Assembly: GCA_015680685.1 (NCBI GenBank)
Contig: MNCI01003975.1
Location: forward strand, 1,241,420-1,305,419
Direction of reading: 5' to 3'
Length of the DNA: 64,000 bases
Source of the DNA: Gnetum montanum
Taxonomy: Eukaryota > Streptophyta > Gnetopsida > Gnetales > Gnetaceae
Shown here: positions 1 to 12,061 of the stretch, in pieces
How the letters are laid out: each line of letters starts with the position of its first letter
How positions within the stretch are numbered: the stretch's first letter is position 1
Program-made: the position numbers and the translations under genes
The notes under the pieces: generated by a model
The model's input: the letters and a program-made list of their open reading frames with translations, nothing else
The model's database searches: none
Told to the model about the DNA's origin: nothing

Positions 1-59
1 GCTAACACGTTTATATTAAATGTATAAACGTTTTGAGAAGTGCATAGGGTCCGTGGCTA

Positions 60-191
60 TTGTGCTCGACACCACGTTGCGCTAATCCCGTATTGGAATA
101 TCATGTTGCCATTTGCCTTACACTTGCTGTCCTTGCCGTTCAGTAATCGCGGATGCTCCCGAGCCCGCTGTTCTTGGAATCTTGCAGCCAT
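60..191 (-). CDS. Possible first coding exon of an unknown gene leaving the left edge
   Basis: On the minus strand an ATG at 191-189 lies in a good plant start context (AGCCATGGCTGC) and opens a short frame that stays open to 60, where it meets a TAG. The peptide starts MAARFQEQRA and is rich in charged residues, then ends in a stretch containing IFQYGIS. I do not recognise it. If it is real, a splice donor must lie before the TAG, and the rest of the gene is outside the window. The frame is also open upstream of the ATG through a GCAACT-type trinucleotide run (about 221-246). A chance ORF is a serious alternative. Confidence 0.17.
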
Positions 192-1280
192 GGCTGGTTT
201 CTTGGCTAAGTCTTCATCGGCTGCAGTTGCAGTTGCAGTTGCGGTGTAGGAGTAGGCACATCGTGTCATCTGCTTATGTCGCAAGGGTTGCCGCATTGGG
301 GTTTATTTCCCTGTCGCGCCATGCGCCCCATTTTGTTGCTGCATAATCCCTACATTCTTGTGTGTCTTAGAATTCGTATTGAAATATCTTTGTTCAACTA
401 CCTAGGGTTTCTGGTTTATGTGGATTTATTTCTTCGATGTCGTTCTTGCTGGTCCTAACGCTGCATTAATCATTTTTGGAGAAATATAATATCGTCCTGG
501 CACTGCGACCTGTTCAAGAATTCGTGGTTCCTCGTCAAGAGTATTTCCATGGTGCCCTGCGCCTGAGCCTGGGCTTCAAGGCTTTGCTTGTTATTCATTT
601 CTCTGTTGTTATTCAGAATTATCTCTGCATCCACTGGGTGCTGCGGATTTTTTTTTCACGAAGAAAGATGTTTCTTAGGTTTTTTTGATTACTTATTTTT
701 TGTATCTCAACGTCAATCTTGCGATGAATATCCACCTTTTCCCTTTCTATGGATGCAAAACGCGAATGCGATTTAGGATTGTGATAACCTGAATTTTGGT
801 CGGTTATTCCCGAATTCTTGTATTAACCAGACAACACTCTCAGGGTTTCCCACATGTTTTCCCTTTGAATCTGCAAAATCCTTTTGTTAAATTTTGTATT
901 CTCTTGTGGCCAAATCTCCATAGCCTACGGAGTGAACATTGAATACCCCAGAGACCGTTATTGGCGATTTGTGGGAAATTCAACAGCATTCTATTTTCTA
1001 CAACCTTGTGAATGACTCGTATTATCATTCACTTACTGTAACTAGCAAATTCCGAAACATCTTCCGAGTTCACTATACTTTAGTTCTTAAACCTAAAAAA
1101 AACAGACGTTTGGCAGTTTCCAGAAGATATATTTTATTTTTAAAGTTTCATCTGATGGTGAATGATCACGGGTGCGTTTGCTGCCTACCACTCAGCTATT
1201 TGATTTAAACCAGTATTTACGGTATTACTGTCTTTACCCTTACAAAGGTTCTCATATCTTTTAATGTGAGAAATCAGCAG
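192..1280. other. Unassigned stretch, no supported gene
   Basis: Only short overlapping frames occur on both strands, none with recognisable protein similarity. The base composition is less AT-rich than the stretch after 1440, so it could be the 5' untranslated or promoter part of the gene suggested at 60-191, but nothing in the sequence proves this. Confidence 0.3.
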
Positions 1281-1430
1281 GGTAACCATCTTCCATCAAA
1301 TATAAAAGTAGAGGCACCACTAGCCCCAACATGGTAACCATCTTCCATCAAATATAAAAGTAGAGGCACCACTAGCCCCAACATGGTAACCATCTTCCAT
1401 CAAATATAAAAGTAGAGGCACCACTAGCCC
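1281..1430. repeat. 52-bp direct tandem repeat, nearly 3 copies
   Basis: The unit starting ggtaaccatcttccatcaaa begins at 1281, 1333 and 1385. The copies look identical, and the third breaks off after 46 bp at 1430. The exact identity points to a recent duplication. Confidence 0.93.
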
Positions 1431-2611
1431 ACTAACACGTTAATGCATTTCCATTTTTTAGAGAAAATAACCAAATGGCCCATGAAGCTTTACCTTTCTT
1501 ACTATCACCAATAACTTTAACCTTAATAAAATCCCCACATTAATTCCCCATGAGATGGCTTGAATGTACCAACATTTCTTTCCCCTCTTTTTACACTTTA
1601 TTGGAAACTTTTCATAAACTTTATTGGAAACTTTTCATTTTTACATAGAAATAGAAATCTTTTTTAAAGAAAACTTTTATCAAACTTAAGGTTTGATGAA
1701 ATAAAAATCTCATTCCTTCTAAAACTTAGGAAACTATACAAACTCAATATCATATAAACTATTTTGTAGGTGGAAAGAGAATAGTTAGAGTACCTCCTTT
1801 AGGAATTCTCATATTGAGAGTTCTTTTATATGTAATTTTAGTTGTGTTAAACTCATCTAAAAGTCAAAGTAGAAAAGGGTTTTCACTTGATGCTCCAAAG
1901 GGCAATAGCCTTACAATAGGTTCTCAACACATCTTTTAGACAACATCCCCATATAATAGCCTTACAATAGGCTCTGAACACATGTTTTAAACAACATCTC
2001 ATGACATATGGGATAAATAGCCTTCTCATTGCTCTTTCTCCAAGAACCATTTTTCTATTTCACACACAAACACCTCACTTGCATTCTCCACTTAACCTTT
2101 GAAATGATCCAATTCTAAGCAATCCACATCTCTTTTTACAGTGTAAAGAAAGTTTGAAATTTCCACCAATTTTGCCACTTTGTCCAAATTAATTATCTTT
2201 CCACCATTATATAAGAGGTAAATTTGAATTCCATTATTTGGTTGTTGAAATTAATTCACCACTAAGTAGTTATTAACCATCACTCCCACTTACATCCATC
2301 ACAAATAATGATTACTTAGTTGAACTAATATTTTAAATTAAATATTTTTAAAACTAATACTTTAACATATACATGTTTTAATAATACTATATAGACTTAT
2401 CTAAACACCCATATAAGATATATATGTTATGGTTAAATATTATATAAGATTATATGTATGTTACTAATTATATATATATTATTACTAAAAGTTCATTATT
2501 TATCACTATATTATTATACATATTACATATTATTATAGTTATCTACATATATATATATATATATTACTATTTTATATATTTATAGATTCAAATTATGGGC
2601 AATTGTCCAAA
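1431..2611. other. AT-rich non-coding DNA, possibly the 3' end of element G
   Basis: No coding frame is supported. The stretch is very AT-rich, with a short direct duplication near 1605-1640 (ctttattggaaacttttcat twice) and an (AT)n run near 2547-2564. Because it follows the integrase end of element G on the minus strand, it may hold that element's 3' untranslated region and 3' LTR, but I could not define LTR ends. Confidence 0.35.
1904..2005. repeat. Diverged 51-bp direct duplication
   Basis: The segment starting aatagccttacaatagg at 1904 is repeated from 1955 with a few substitutions, a spacing of 51 bp. Confidence 0.75.
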
Positions 2612-3256
2612 TTAATGTTTTATATGCAAAACATTATATGGGAATTGCAATTCCACGCCATCAAGCATCGATAACTTGTAAGTATCCTTTGATAATTGTT
2701 CTTTGATCTGGAATGGAACAATCCATATTGCTGAAAACTTATTTAGTTTCATGTTCCATAATAATACAAGATCACCAACTTTAAAAGTTCTTTTTAGAGT
2801 TTTTCTATCAAACCATCTTTTGACTTGAGAAGCATTCTTTAGTAAATTATCTCTAGCTTTATCCATTTTGGCTTTCCTTTTGATGACTAAGGTCATGAAA
2901 GTTATGTCTTTATTGGTTTTCTCACTATACTTTTGTACAAAATCTGATGCTGAACTTATAATCTTATTCATAATTCTAGTGGGAAACCCATAGACTAAGT
3001 TATAAGCTGATGTTCCAATAGCCTTCTTAAATCTGATACGATCACTCCATAATGTCGATTGTAAGTAATCAATCCAATTTCTTGGATTTCCATCCATTGA
3101 CTTCTTAATGTAGGAAATAAGCTTTTTATTTGTAAATTTAGCTAAGCCATTTCCTTGAGGATAATAATTTGAAGAAGAAAGTAGAAAGATGCATCTTTCA
3201 AATGTCCATGTTATAAACTCTTCAGATTGAAAAGCAGGTTCATTGTAGAATACCAA
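2612..3256 (-). pseudogene. Element G: Ty3/Gypsy integrase C-terminal part
   Basis: A 214-codon open frame encodes the end of a retroviral-type integrase. It contains SSNYYPQGNG followed by a basic helix (the plant Gypsy form of the core-domain end, where the last catalytic acid lies), a conserved stretch ending in NLVYGFPTR, and the C-terminal half with FKVGDLVLLWNMK. The N-terminal zinc finger, most of the catalytic core, reverse transcriptase and gag are absent. The frame is cut just before the LTR of element B at about 3268, so B probably inserted into G. This frame has no internal stops, in contrast with the elements to its right. It is a fragment, not a working gene. Confidence 0.85.
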
Positions 3257-3267
3257 TTAATGGGTCA

Positions 3268-4071
3268 TGATTTGCCTAGCTTTGATATTGGATACCCAAT
3301 ATTGGGCCCCTAGATGCATTATCGGAATCTAGTGCTTGGGTGCACGGTTTGGGTAATAGCTTTGCATTAGTTTTTCATAGTTTGTCAATAAAGTAGTTGA
3401 ATTCTTGCAATTTTATTTCGTAATCTTACAAAACAATCAATGAGTGTGCATAAAGTGGATCTGAGTCAGTTGTATGGAGTCTTATTCGAGTGGCAATGTA
3501 CTTGGACATATTCCATAAATGGTAATAAGATCGAGATTGATTCTTATTCATTGCAACACTTTGACTTATATTAGATTTACTTTCTATACAATCTACTTTT
3601 CATGTACTTCGTTAATATTTACATTTTAATGCATATTAATTAATTAAGTACATAAGTACAATCGCTTTGAGCATGTGTATGTGTCTTGGTAATCCCAACA
3701 ATGCTTAACATTTGGTAACCCAGCAACATTATATGTGTTTAAGATGTGCACGGGAAGTGGGATCGGATACGTATGTTAGGGTAGCCGATTATTAATTAGC
3801 AATTAGATTAGTTGAATTGATTATAAATTGAGTTTCAACCTATTGTTAATCGTAGAACAATAAAATATAAAATAATAAAAATCATATGTTTCACTCTTGA
3901 CTAAACCATACGTGACAAAGCTACCACTAGTCCAAGTGGAAGATAACGAACTATAATCAAGGCATAGCGATCTAGATGCCACAACTAGTCCCATCCACAA
4001 AATTCGACCAGATCATGCTTGAACGTTTGTGATTTATATGGTTGAGTGTAGGGGTATCTCGCCACTCATCA
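3268..4071 (+). repeat. Element B: 5' LTR
   Basis: The stretch ends in ...ccactcatca and is followed directly by a tRNA-Asp-like primer-binding site. Its second half aligns clearly with the LTRs of A and F (shared blocks such as cttggtaatcccaacaatg and agcccagcaac). The right end is firm. The left end at tgatttgcc is chosen because the family LTRs begin with TGAT and because the integrase frame of G stops just before it; it is less certain. Confidence 0.7.
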
Positions 4072-4072
4072 T

Positions 4073-4090
4073 TAGTGCCATTGCTGGGGA
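4073..4090 (+). other. Element B: primer-binding site
   Basis: The sequence tagtgccattgctgggga starts one base after the LTR end and matches the complement of the plant tRNA-Asp 3' end except for a few transitions. It primes minus-strand DNA synthesis in this family. Confidence 0.75.
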
Positions 4091-4203
4091 TGATGCTAGT
4101 TATCTAGATTAGTTATATTATACATGATCGTTGTAAAGGTATTAACGATCTATCTTTTAGAAAATATTAATATTCTAAATCCCACACATTATCAGGTAAA
4201 ATC

Positions 4204-5202
4204 ATGTATTCTTCACATAGGAGAAATGATAGGATCTATACTAAAAAAAATTGGAGTGAACAACCTTGAGCAGAGGTTTCCTATGCTCATTTAGATCCTT
4301 ACTACACTCAAAGATTACATTCAATTGATGTAGACAATCCTAGAGAAGATGGAGTAAGTCCTAGATCAAGGAGGACCTCAAGGCCTAGGACCTCCTCTAA
4401 ACCTAGACAAGATAAATCAAGGGACCATGGGGAGAACTATATAAGCCATGGAGATTCTCCCAGTTCCTCATCTTCCTCTTCCTTCTTAACGTTTAGTTTT
4501 AACAAAGATGAACATAGGTATAGAGATAGAGCTCCACTACAGGGTCAAGACAAAGATAGAAATTGAATCCAAGGGAAAAATCAAAGACATCAAAATGAGG
4601 ATAAACAAGATCATCACAATCAAATGAATAGAAATAGAAATTTTCATCACAACATGTTTGATGATGATGAACCCTTGTTGGCCACTAAGAGCCTAATGTA
4701 GATCATGGAGGTAGTTAAGATACCTCACAAGCATCGTAGCGATAGTCGCTTACCTAAGCTTGATATAAACAATATTCTTAAATTTTTAGGAGGCTACAAC
4801 TTGAATCCACAACATCATATACAAGCCTTCCATGATGCCTGTGCCTTGTACAATATTAAAAATGGATGGCAAAAGCTTAAGCTCTTTCCTATGACACTAA
4901 TCGATGAAGTGGAAAGTTGGTATAGATCATTAGAACCAAGTTCCATTCACTAGTGGTTCACAATGTTGGAACTTTTCAATGAAAAATACCAAACCTATGT
5001 GAGGGTGTTCAACCTGAGAAGACAAATCCAAGAGTGGAAGCAAGAAAATCATGAACCCTTGGATGTGGCCTTAGATAGACACTATTCGCAATTACATAGA
5101 TGTCCTAGCTATGATTTCTTTGAGGAAATGCAACTTTTCCACATCATTGATGAGCTTCATAATGAAATAAGAGAGACCCTTGGGATGTATGCTCAAGGTT
5201 GA
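4204..5202 (+). pseudogene. Element B: gag (broken)
   Basis: From the ATG at 4204 one reading frame runs through the arginine- and serine-rich N-terminus (about residues 60-110) into a typical plant retrotransposon gag core: LKFLGGYNLNPQ, then FHDACALYNIKNGWQ, then ESWYRSLEP, and finally IIDELHNEIRETLG. In-frame stops, mainly TAG, occur at about 4268, 4564, 4699 and 4954 and after codon 333. The same protein order is seen in A (about 7900-8460) and F (about 29160-29660). Beyond 5202 a degraded proline/glutamine-rich gag tail continues to 6071, where element A is inserted, and resumes at 18198. The protein would form the virus-like particle coat of the retrotransposon; this copy cannot. Confidence 0.85.
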
Positions 5203-6071
5203 TTATACAAATTAAAAGCCCATTAGATAAAAAGGTTGATCGAGCATGTGGCAAAAGAAGGAGAGCTATGCAAATGGGAGAATGTTGAAGAAAACAACTG
5301 GGACCCAACTCTTCAAAAGAAAAGGGTTTATCTATGTTGAGGAAAAGGAGGTAGCTCTCGATGAGATGATTTTACAATGAACCTTGCCAATACAAAATTC
5401 TCTTGTTGAGCTTGAAGCAAAGTTGGATAAGATGTTAGAATTGATAAATGAATAGTTAAAACTTGCATAGAAACCATAGAGGAGATAGTGACACAAAGCA
5501 AATCAAGCAATCACAACAAAAGAAAGAAAAAGAACTAAGAAATAGCTAGGAATACTTATTGGCAAATAGGAAACATGGCTAAAGAAAGTGAAGCTATAAA
5601 CTCAATCATAGACGAAGATAATGGATGTGACATTTGCATATAAGACCATCCGAAGGGCCATTGCCTAATCTTGTTGCATCTACATAAGAGTTGAGTAGGG
5701 GCATTAAATCCAAAGTTGTACAGAAGTACATGCCTAGGAGATTTTCTCTTTTGCATAGTAATTTTAGACAACCCCAAAACCAATTGTACTATCTTGGGAT
5801 GACTTATTACTAGCCTCAACACTAGCATCAACCGTAGTGGCAACAACCACAGTCATGGGAGAGGCCATCACCAAACTAGCCATATCCTTCCTACCAACCA
5901 AACCCACATGGATATTATGTTCAACACCCTATTTCACCAACTAGTTTTACTTCCTCTACTTCAAATCACTACTACCACTCTCCCAAATATCATCATCCCA
6001 TAACATCTTATACAAGATCACCACCTCACACCTCTCACCCTGCATCATATCCTCAATATTTTCATACTCAC
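5203..6071 (+). pseudogene. Element B: degraded gag tail up to the A insertion
   Basis: Shifted frames still show the family gag tail, including a cysteine motif region (gtgacatttgcatataagacc matches the GICQYEHPTG stretch of A) and a serine/proline-rich run. The last five bases, CTCAC (6067-6071), are duplicated at 18198-18202, on the far side of element A. Confidence 0.7.
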
Positions 6072-6968
6072 TGATGAAGGTCATTAGTTGATGTGTCAAC
6101 TAGGCCGCATATATGGGGCAGCGTATACACGGTCGCGTCGACGTGGCCCTGTCGATGTAGCCTTCCATGCATCGACGTGGCCCTGTTTACGCAGAGCCTA
6201 TTTCGGCCTATAAATAAGAGGGCCTTCTGTCTCATTTAGGCATCTTTTAGTTTGTTGTAGCGAAGCTCTTGCAGTTTTTTCCCACAGGAGATAGAATATT
6301 TTCCATGTGCCTGCAGTAGATGTAAGAAAAGTGATCAACTCTTTATTCGAGCATTGATGTATCTGAGCCCATTGGCGTGATGGCAATAAAGATGAACTCA
6401 TCAAGCATTCCTTGTAGCATTTGGACTTAGTCATTTATTGCATTCAATAGCTTAATATTTATATGCTTTGATAGTTACTTAAGTTTCTTGTATTATTAGT
6501 TTAATCGCTATCGTTCATTCATAGCTCATAGAAACCATAAGTACGACCATATCGAACGCAAACCCAACACTTGGTAGCCCAGTGATGCTTAACGTCTGGT
6601 AGCCCAATAGTGTTCAAGGGATGCTCAAAACATGTCCAGAAGATGAGATCAGATACTTATGCTAGGAATAGTTGAGATATAGATTAGGATAATCGTAGAT
6701 TAGATAATATTTCATTCCTTTTCATACCTTAATTAGACGCCAAAAGATAAGTAAAAAGTTATAAAAATCATTAGCCTTAATCTCACTTAACCATCGTAAA
6801 TAGAACATCACAAGTGATATTAGGAAGACAATGACTGTTCTAACCCAAGGTTTCGCTGGCTAGAGTCTGGTGTATGTTAAGTGCTTACAATCTATGGAAT
6901 TCAACTGAATCGTGTGTGAATGCCTGTGCTTCATATGGTTGAGCGTAGGGGTACCTAGCCGCTCATCA
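6072..6968 (+). repeat. Element A: 5' LTR
   Basis: An 897-bp LTR from tgatgaaggtc to cgctcatca, with the 6-bp terminal inverted repeat TGATGA/TCATCA. The first 130 bp contain GC-rich repeats of the form gtatacggggcc and tcgatgtagc. The matching LTR is at 17299-18197. Confidence 0.95.
6209..6216 (+). promoter_or_regulatory. Element A: TATA box in the 5' LTR
   Basis: TATAAATA in the context ggcctataaataagagg, conserved in the 3' LTR at 17436-17443 and at the same place in the LTRs of F (27444, 42969). It is the likely promoter for the element's genomic RNA. Confidence 0.7.
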
Positions 6969-6969
6969 T

Positions 6970-6989
6970 TGGCACTGTTGTCAAGGGAT
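6970..6989 (+). other. Element A: primer-binding site (tRNA-Asp type)
   Basis: tggcactgttgtcaaggg starts one base after the 5' LTR. It equals the complement of the plant tRNA-Asp 3' end apart from a few transitions, as expected for an old copy. Confidence 0.75.
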
Positions 6990-7114
6990 TGTTAGTCTTA
7001 CATGCATCATCTAACCTTAGTGAAATTATCATTCAAGTCGTTGGAACGGACCCAGGATAGAAACATTTACGCACGCTAGGCGGAGTAAAGTACGTAATAA
7101 GGTACATCGATTAC

Positions 7115-9600
7115 ATGGACCATCTAACGTGTAATATGTCTTCTCAAAGGAGAGAGGTATCCAACCCACTAATGCCACAAGAATGTCGGGTGGTGTACAA
7201 GCATCTCGATGATTATGTCCCTGACTTCACTTTCATCCTACATCAGGATGAGCATCTACGATGGCGGGACATGGAGGGCAACATCGTACTACCACCTGAC
7301 TGATCGGCTCCTGCGATGCTATTTCATAATCTTGGCAGACTAGGCATCCGGGACCATGGAGTGGAGTATGTCATGGAGGACCATGACTATTGGGACTATC
7401 GTCCCACTGAGGCTCAACAAGCACGATACTAGTAGCAGGCGGAACGATATGAACACCTGAAGGGAAAACACTTTAGTAACCCCTTATTCTCGCAAGGGCT
7501 GCAGGACAATGGGGATCCCATCTTTCATGACACCCATTTGATCAAACTTCTGTTAGGGCGGCAGGTCCTTTAGTCCATCATTTAGAACAAGCCTCTAAGT
7601 AACCAAGATCCTCAAGGGGATGGAGGGTCACATAGCAAAGATGGATGGGATGATTGAGGCCGCCATTAGGGTAGAGATGGATATTGACACCAGAGTGGTG
7701 GTGAGTCCTCCCCTTCTTCTCCATCCTCTTGCTCTCCTATACCTTCATCTAGCTCAGGCTCTAATCGTAATCGAGGTAAAAAGGAGCAAAAGGACGGTGG
7801 TAAAAAGGTTCGGAAGGGACAACGTGAGGAAACGCACGACCAATCACGCGAGCCTCACTGTCATGAAAGGAGGGGCCACCAAAATCGTCATAGACATCAT
7901 GGTCCTCAGCAGGACTATGATTTGGATAAGCCATTGTTAGCTACTCGGAGCATGCTCCAAATCGTCGAGGCAGTTAAAATTCCTAGTAGGCACGTAAAGG
8001 ATAGCCAGATCAAGCATGTTAGTATGAACAACATCCCCAGATTTGAAGGGGGATACAACTGTGATCCGTAAACCCACCTGCAGGTGTTCCATGATGCCTG
8101 CACCCTGCAAAACATTGACAATGATTGGCAGAAACTAAAGCTATTCCCTCGCACACTCATGAAGGAATCTAAAAGCTGGTACTAGTCTTTAGAACTGGAA
8201 TCAATCAGAAGATGGAGTATGATGCTTGAAATTTTCAATGACAAGTATCAAACGTACTCTAGAGTGGCGAATCTGATATGGCAGATCCAAGGTTGGAAGC
8301 AAGGGAATCATGAACCCTTGGATGCCACCATGAGCAGGTACTACTCATTGTTGCATCGGTGCCCTGGTCATGGTTACTCTCAGTGAGCACAGCTTCGCCA
8401 CATCATTGATGGGCTCCGTTTTGAAATGCAAAAGACCATTGGCATGTACGTCCAAGGGCGACTATCAGAACTAAGGGCCCATCAGTTGTAGCGCCTCATT
8501 GAGTAGGTGGCCAAGGAGGAAGGGGAACTTAGAAAGAAGGAGAGTGTAGAAGAGTTCAACCGGGATCCTTCCCTCAGAAAAAGGGAAGTCCATTTTTGTG
8601 ATGAGAAAGAAGAATCACCACTGGAAGCAATGGTGAATCGAAAGAATTTGCTATTACAAACATTTGCATATGAAATATCAGAAAAGATGGATAAGATGTG
8701 GGACTCTTTGGATGAAAAATTCCAAAGTGTGCTGAAAATTGCAGAAGAGTCCAAAGAATAAGGTAATGACCGTGATCGACGTAGGGAGAAGGAAGCTGAA
8801 CATGCCCAACATAAGGGTAAGGGCAAAGTTGCTGTAGCAGAGCAAGTTGCAGAATCTGACACTGAGAAGGATGATGAATGTGGCATATGCCAATATGAAC
8901 ATCCTACGGGATGTTGTCTTGTGGTGTCACATCTTCAAGAGTCTGGGGTGTACACATTGAACCCTCGCTTGCCACAGTGGCAAACACCCTGAAGGATGCC
9001 TTATCCACAAGGCAATTCTAGGCAGTTCCACCAGCAGTAGCAAGGATATTATCCGAGTGGAGCTCCACCGCAACCATACGAGTACTTTCAACAGTGGGAG
9101 CAACCACAAGCATGGGGGATACCACCTTCAAGGTAGCAGTACCCTTACAAACAGCTAGATCCCTATGGGTACTACATTCAGCAATCGATCTCTCCACGAG
9201 ACTCTTCCAGTCATGTAGCCTTTCAAAGTTATTACCACCCCTCAAAGTATTTCTGACCTCAATCTCCATCACCCAGGGGAGAAAGCCCACATCTCTTCTA
9301 TCCTCCATCACCTTCTCTTGCCACTCCTCCACAACATCCCACTCAACTGCCACCCACTCCACCAATGCAGGGAGAGATACCACCACAGCCACAACAACAA
9401 AACGCTACAAGGGTTGTTAACTTACAACCGGCACCTCAGTTGAGTGGACCGGAATCCAAGCCACGAAAATGTCCTTTTTTTGGCCCAACAATCTGAACAT
9501 ACCCTCACATAAACTTGTGGCTAGTGCCTCTGAACCTTCAAGCACCTCCACTACTCCACCGCCTAAGCAGCCTTCAAGCCAACCACACCAATGTCTAGAT
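7115..9600 (+). pseudogene. Element A: gag
   Basis: The frame that starts at 7115 (MDHLTCNMSSQRRE; an alternative ATG at 7136) stays in register through gag. It holds a short N-terminal block with ECRVVYKHLDDYVPDFTF, also present in F at 28401, a charged linker, then the gag core (RFEGGYNCDP, FHDACTLQNIDNDWQ, HIIDGLRFEMQKTIG), a lysine/glutamate-rich helical region around 8507-8760, and a proline/glutamine-rich tail with the motif CGICQYEHPTGCC. Stops inside the frame are mostly TAG at glutamine-like positions. A run of seven T at about 9475 may shift the frame locally, but protease resumes in the original frame. Gag would build the particle; this copy is dead. Confidence 0.85.
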
Positions 9601-9658
9601 GATCATGCTGACACATGCTGTGATCGACTAGATCAAGGGCAGTCATCTTCCCTGAAAA

Positions 9659-9985
9659 TTGACTGATCCAAGAAGCCCCCTCATCTATCTTCAGGTGGCA
9701 GGGAATGAGCTATGCAAAGCTTTTCTAGACTCGGGGTCAGGAGTCAATTTGATCTCTCATGACATGTACAAGAACTGGAACTTGTCCCTGTTAAAGAAGA
9801 GCAATGTTCAACTCGAGTTAGCATACCAGTCCATCACTATTCCCTTGGAATTGGTGGAAGACATTATGACCACCGTTTGTGGGTGGTCCTACCCTACTGA
9901 TTTCCTGATCATTCATGTGGAGAATTGCAAGGGGAACTTTCCAATCATCATGGGAAGAGCCTGGCTAAGCACGGTGGATGCATGA
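9659..9985 (+). pseudogene. Element A: aspartic protease
   Basis: An open stretch of about 108 codons in the gag frame contains AFLDSGSGVNLIS, with the catalytic Asp-Ser-Gly, and the flap-to-end motif IIMGRAWLSTVDA. Retroviral-type aspartic proteases cut the gag-pol polyprotein. It is followed in frame by a TGA at the position of the last tryptophan-like codon and then by the linker to reverse transcriptase. Confidence 0.85.
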
Positions 9986-10389
9986 CTAGGACTCCGAGAT
10001 CTGTTCCTTGAAATTTCAAAGGAAAATATTTTCGAGAAGATTGAGAAGAAGCATGTTCCATGCATCGTGTGCAGTGACTCAAGGTGCAACTGTGTGAAGC
10101 AGTTATGGTTCGCTAAGCGGATATCCATTCAAGCATGCAGTCGGTATATTGAGGAATCACCTATTCAATAGTGCCTGTACGTAGCATCCACTAACCAAGA
10201 GGGCACCCAATGGCTGACAACTGATCCTGCTAGCAGCGCATTATGCATGGAATCATCTTAGGGGCTTGTACAAGCCTACGTTGAAAGCATGGATAAAATG
10301 GAAGAGGTTCATCAACAGGTCTCCACTGTTGATGACCATGATGACTGGGGGAAGCTGTAAATCCCTGAGAGCTTCAAACAAGAGCCCCT

Positions 10390-11240
10390 GGAGCTAAAGT
10401 CTTTACTGGCTCACTTGGAATATGCATTTTTGCAAAATGGAAAGCTGGTAATTATCAATGCCACCCTTGCTCCTGAATAGAATAAGAGATTGCTGAAGGT
10501 GGTAAACAAATGGGTTGCTGTGTTTACATGGTCATATCCTGAGTTGACTGGAGTTGATCCTAGGGTCTTCCAGCATTGGATCTATATTGACCCTTTCATG
10601 AAGCCACAACAATAGCCACAAAGACGATTGAATCCCAAACTGAAGTAGATCATAAAACATGAAATCGAACAATTGCTAAAGGCGGGGTTCATCTATTCTA
10701 TTGCCGATAGCAAATGAGTCAACCCACTCATTATTGTGCCAAATAAATGTGGCAAATGGAGGGTCTGTATTGATTTCTGGTTGCTTAACATGGCTACCTT
10801 CAAGGACCAGTTCCCTCTCTGATTTGTAGACTAGGTGTTGGACACCATCACAGGGCACCGCTACTACAATTTTTTGGATGGTTATAGTGGCTATAACTAG
10901 ATCCAAATCACACTAGAGGACCAAGCCAAAATAACTTTCACGAGTCCCTGGGGGACTTTTTCATACAAGAAGATGCCCTTTGGCCTATGTAATGCGCCTT
11001 CCATATTCCAACGCCTCGTTCTCAACATTTTCCAACAACAGATCGGCAATGGGGTAGAAGTCTTCATGGATGACTTCTCTACCTATGGGGCCACGTTCGA
11101 GCAAGCCTTGGACCATCTTGAGTAGGTTTTGAAATGGTGTGTAAACACTAATCTGTGGCTCAATTGGCAGAAGAGCTATTTGATGGTCCAAGAAGGCATT
11201 GTGCTAGGGCATCGCATCTCACAGATAGGGATTAGCGTGG
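10390..11240 (+). pseudogene. Element A: reverse transcriptase
   Basis: Still in the frame of 7115. The recognisable motifs are LLKAGFIY, NPLIIVPNKCGKWRVCIDF, YYNFLDGYSGYN, FGLCNAPSIFQR and the catalytic box FMDD at 11063-11074, followed by the thumb region VLGHRIS. The second and third catalytic aspartates are in FMDD and the first in NFLDGYSG, so the active site is intact in sequence, but about nine in-frame stops (TAG, TGA, TAA) interrupt the domain. Reverse transcriptase copies the element RNA into DNA in the particle. Confidence 0.9.
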
Positions 11241-11289
11241 ATCCTAAAAAGATTAGGATCATCCAAGGAATCACCTGCTAACCAGGCAC

Positions 11290-11902
11290 CATGAAAGATG
11301 TTCGGTCATTCCTTGGCCACACTGGTTACTACTGGTGATTCATTAAAAACTTCTCAAAGATCGGTAAGTCGTTGGTAGAACTTACAAAGAAGGATGCTCC
11401 GTTCATCTGGACCAAGGAATGCGAATCTGCATTCCAATTGCTTAAAAAGAAACTGGTAGAAACTCCAATTCTATGGGCACTTGATTGGTCCAGGCCCTTC
11501 CACATCATGATGGATGCATCTAATTATGCCTTGGGAGCTATGCTTACACAGTGTGATGATCAAAAACGTCCATACTATATCCACTGTGCAAGTCGTAGCA
11601 TTGTGGGTGCTCAGCTCAACTACACCACCACTGAAAAGGAGTTGATGGCGGTGGTGTTCGCCTTGGACAAATTCTAGCATTATGTGCTTAGATACAAGGT
11701 GTTTGTGCATACTGACCATAGTGCTATCCGGTTCCTGATGAACAAACCAACGGTGAGCCCTTGCATCATTCGGTGGCTGGTGATTCTTCAGAAGTTTGAT
11801 CTCACCATGGTAGACTGGACGGGGACTAAGAATGTGGTTGCGGACCACTTGTCTCGGTTGCGATGGGATGACGTAGAAGAGGAGAAGCCCCTATCTGACT
11901 AA
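11290..11902 (+). pseudogene. Element A: RNase H
   Basis: The domain begins after the conserved SFLGHTGYYW stretch. Visible motifs are FHIMMDASNYALGAML (first catalytic Asp), TTEKELMAVVFALDKF (Glu), VHTDHSAIRFL (Asp) and NVVADHLSRL (Asp). Two open frames of 101 and 72 codons are separated by a single TAG in place of Gln or Arg in the FxHYVL motif. It degrades the RNA strand during reverse transcription. Confidence 0.9.
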
Positions 11903-12061
11903 TTTCCAAATGAACTCCTCTTCATAGGCGCAGTCGATCTACAAGTGCCCAAGGAATCCCCTTGGTTTAGCCATATTCTCACCTAACTCATCACTCAAGA
12001 GTTGCCAAAGGAGTGGAACCATCGGTAGAAACAATAGTTTCTCCATAAGGCCAAGCACTTC

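Noticed and set aside
9018-9420. Overlapping open frames of 108-124 codons on both strands
   Set aside because: They overlap the proline/glutamine-rich gag tail of A in the main frame, which has family support.
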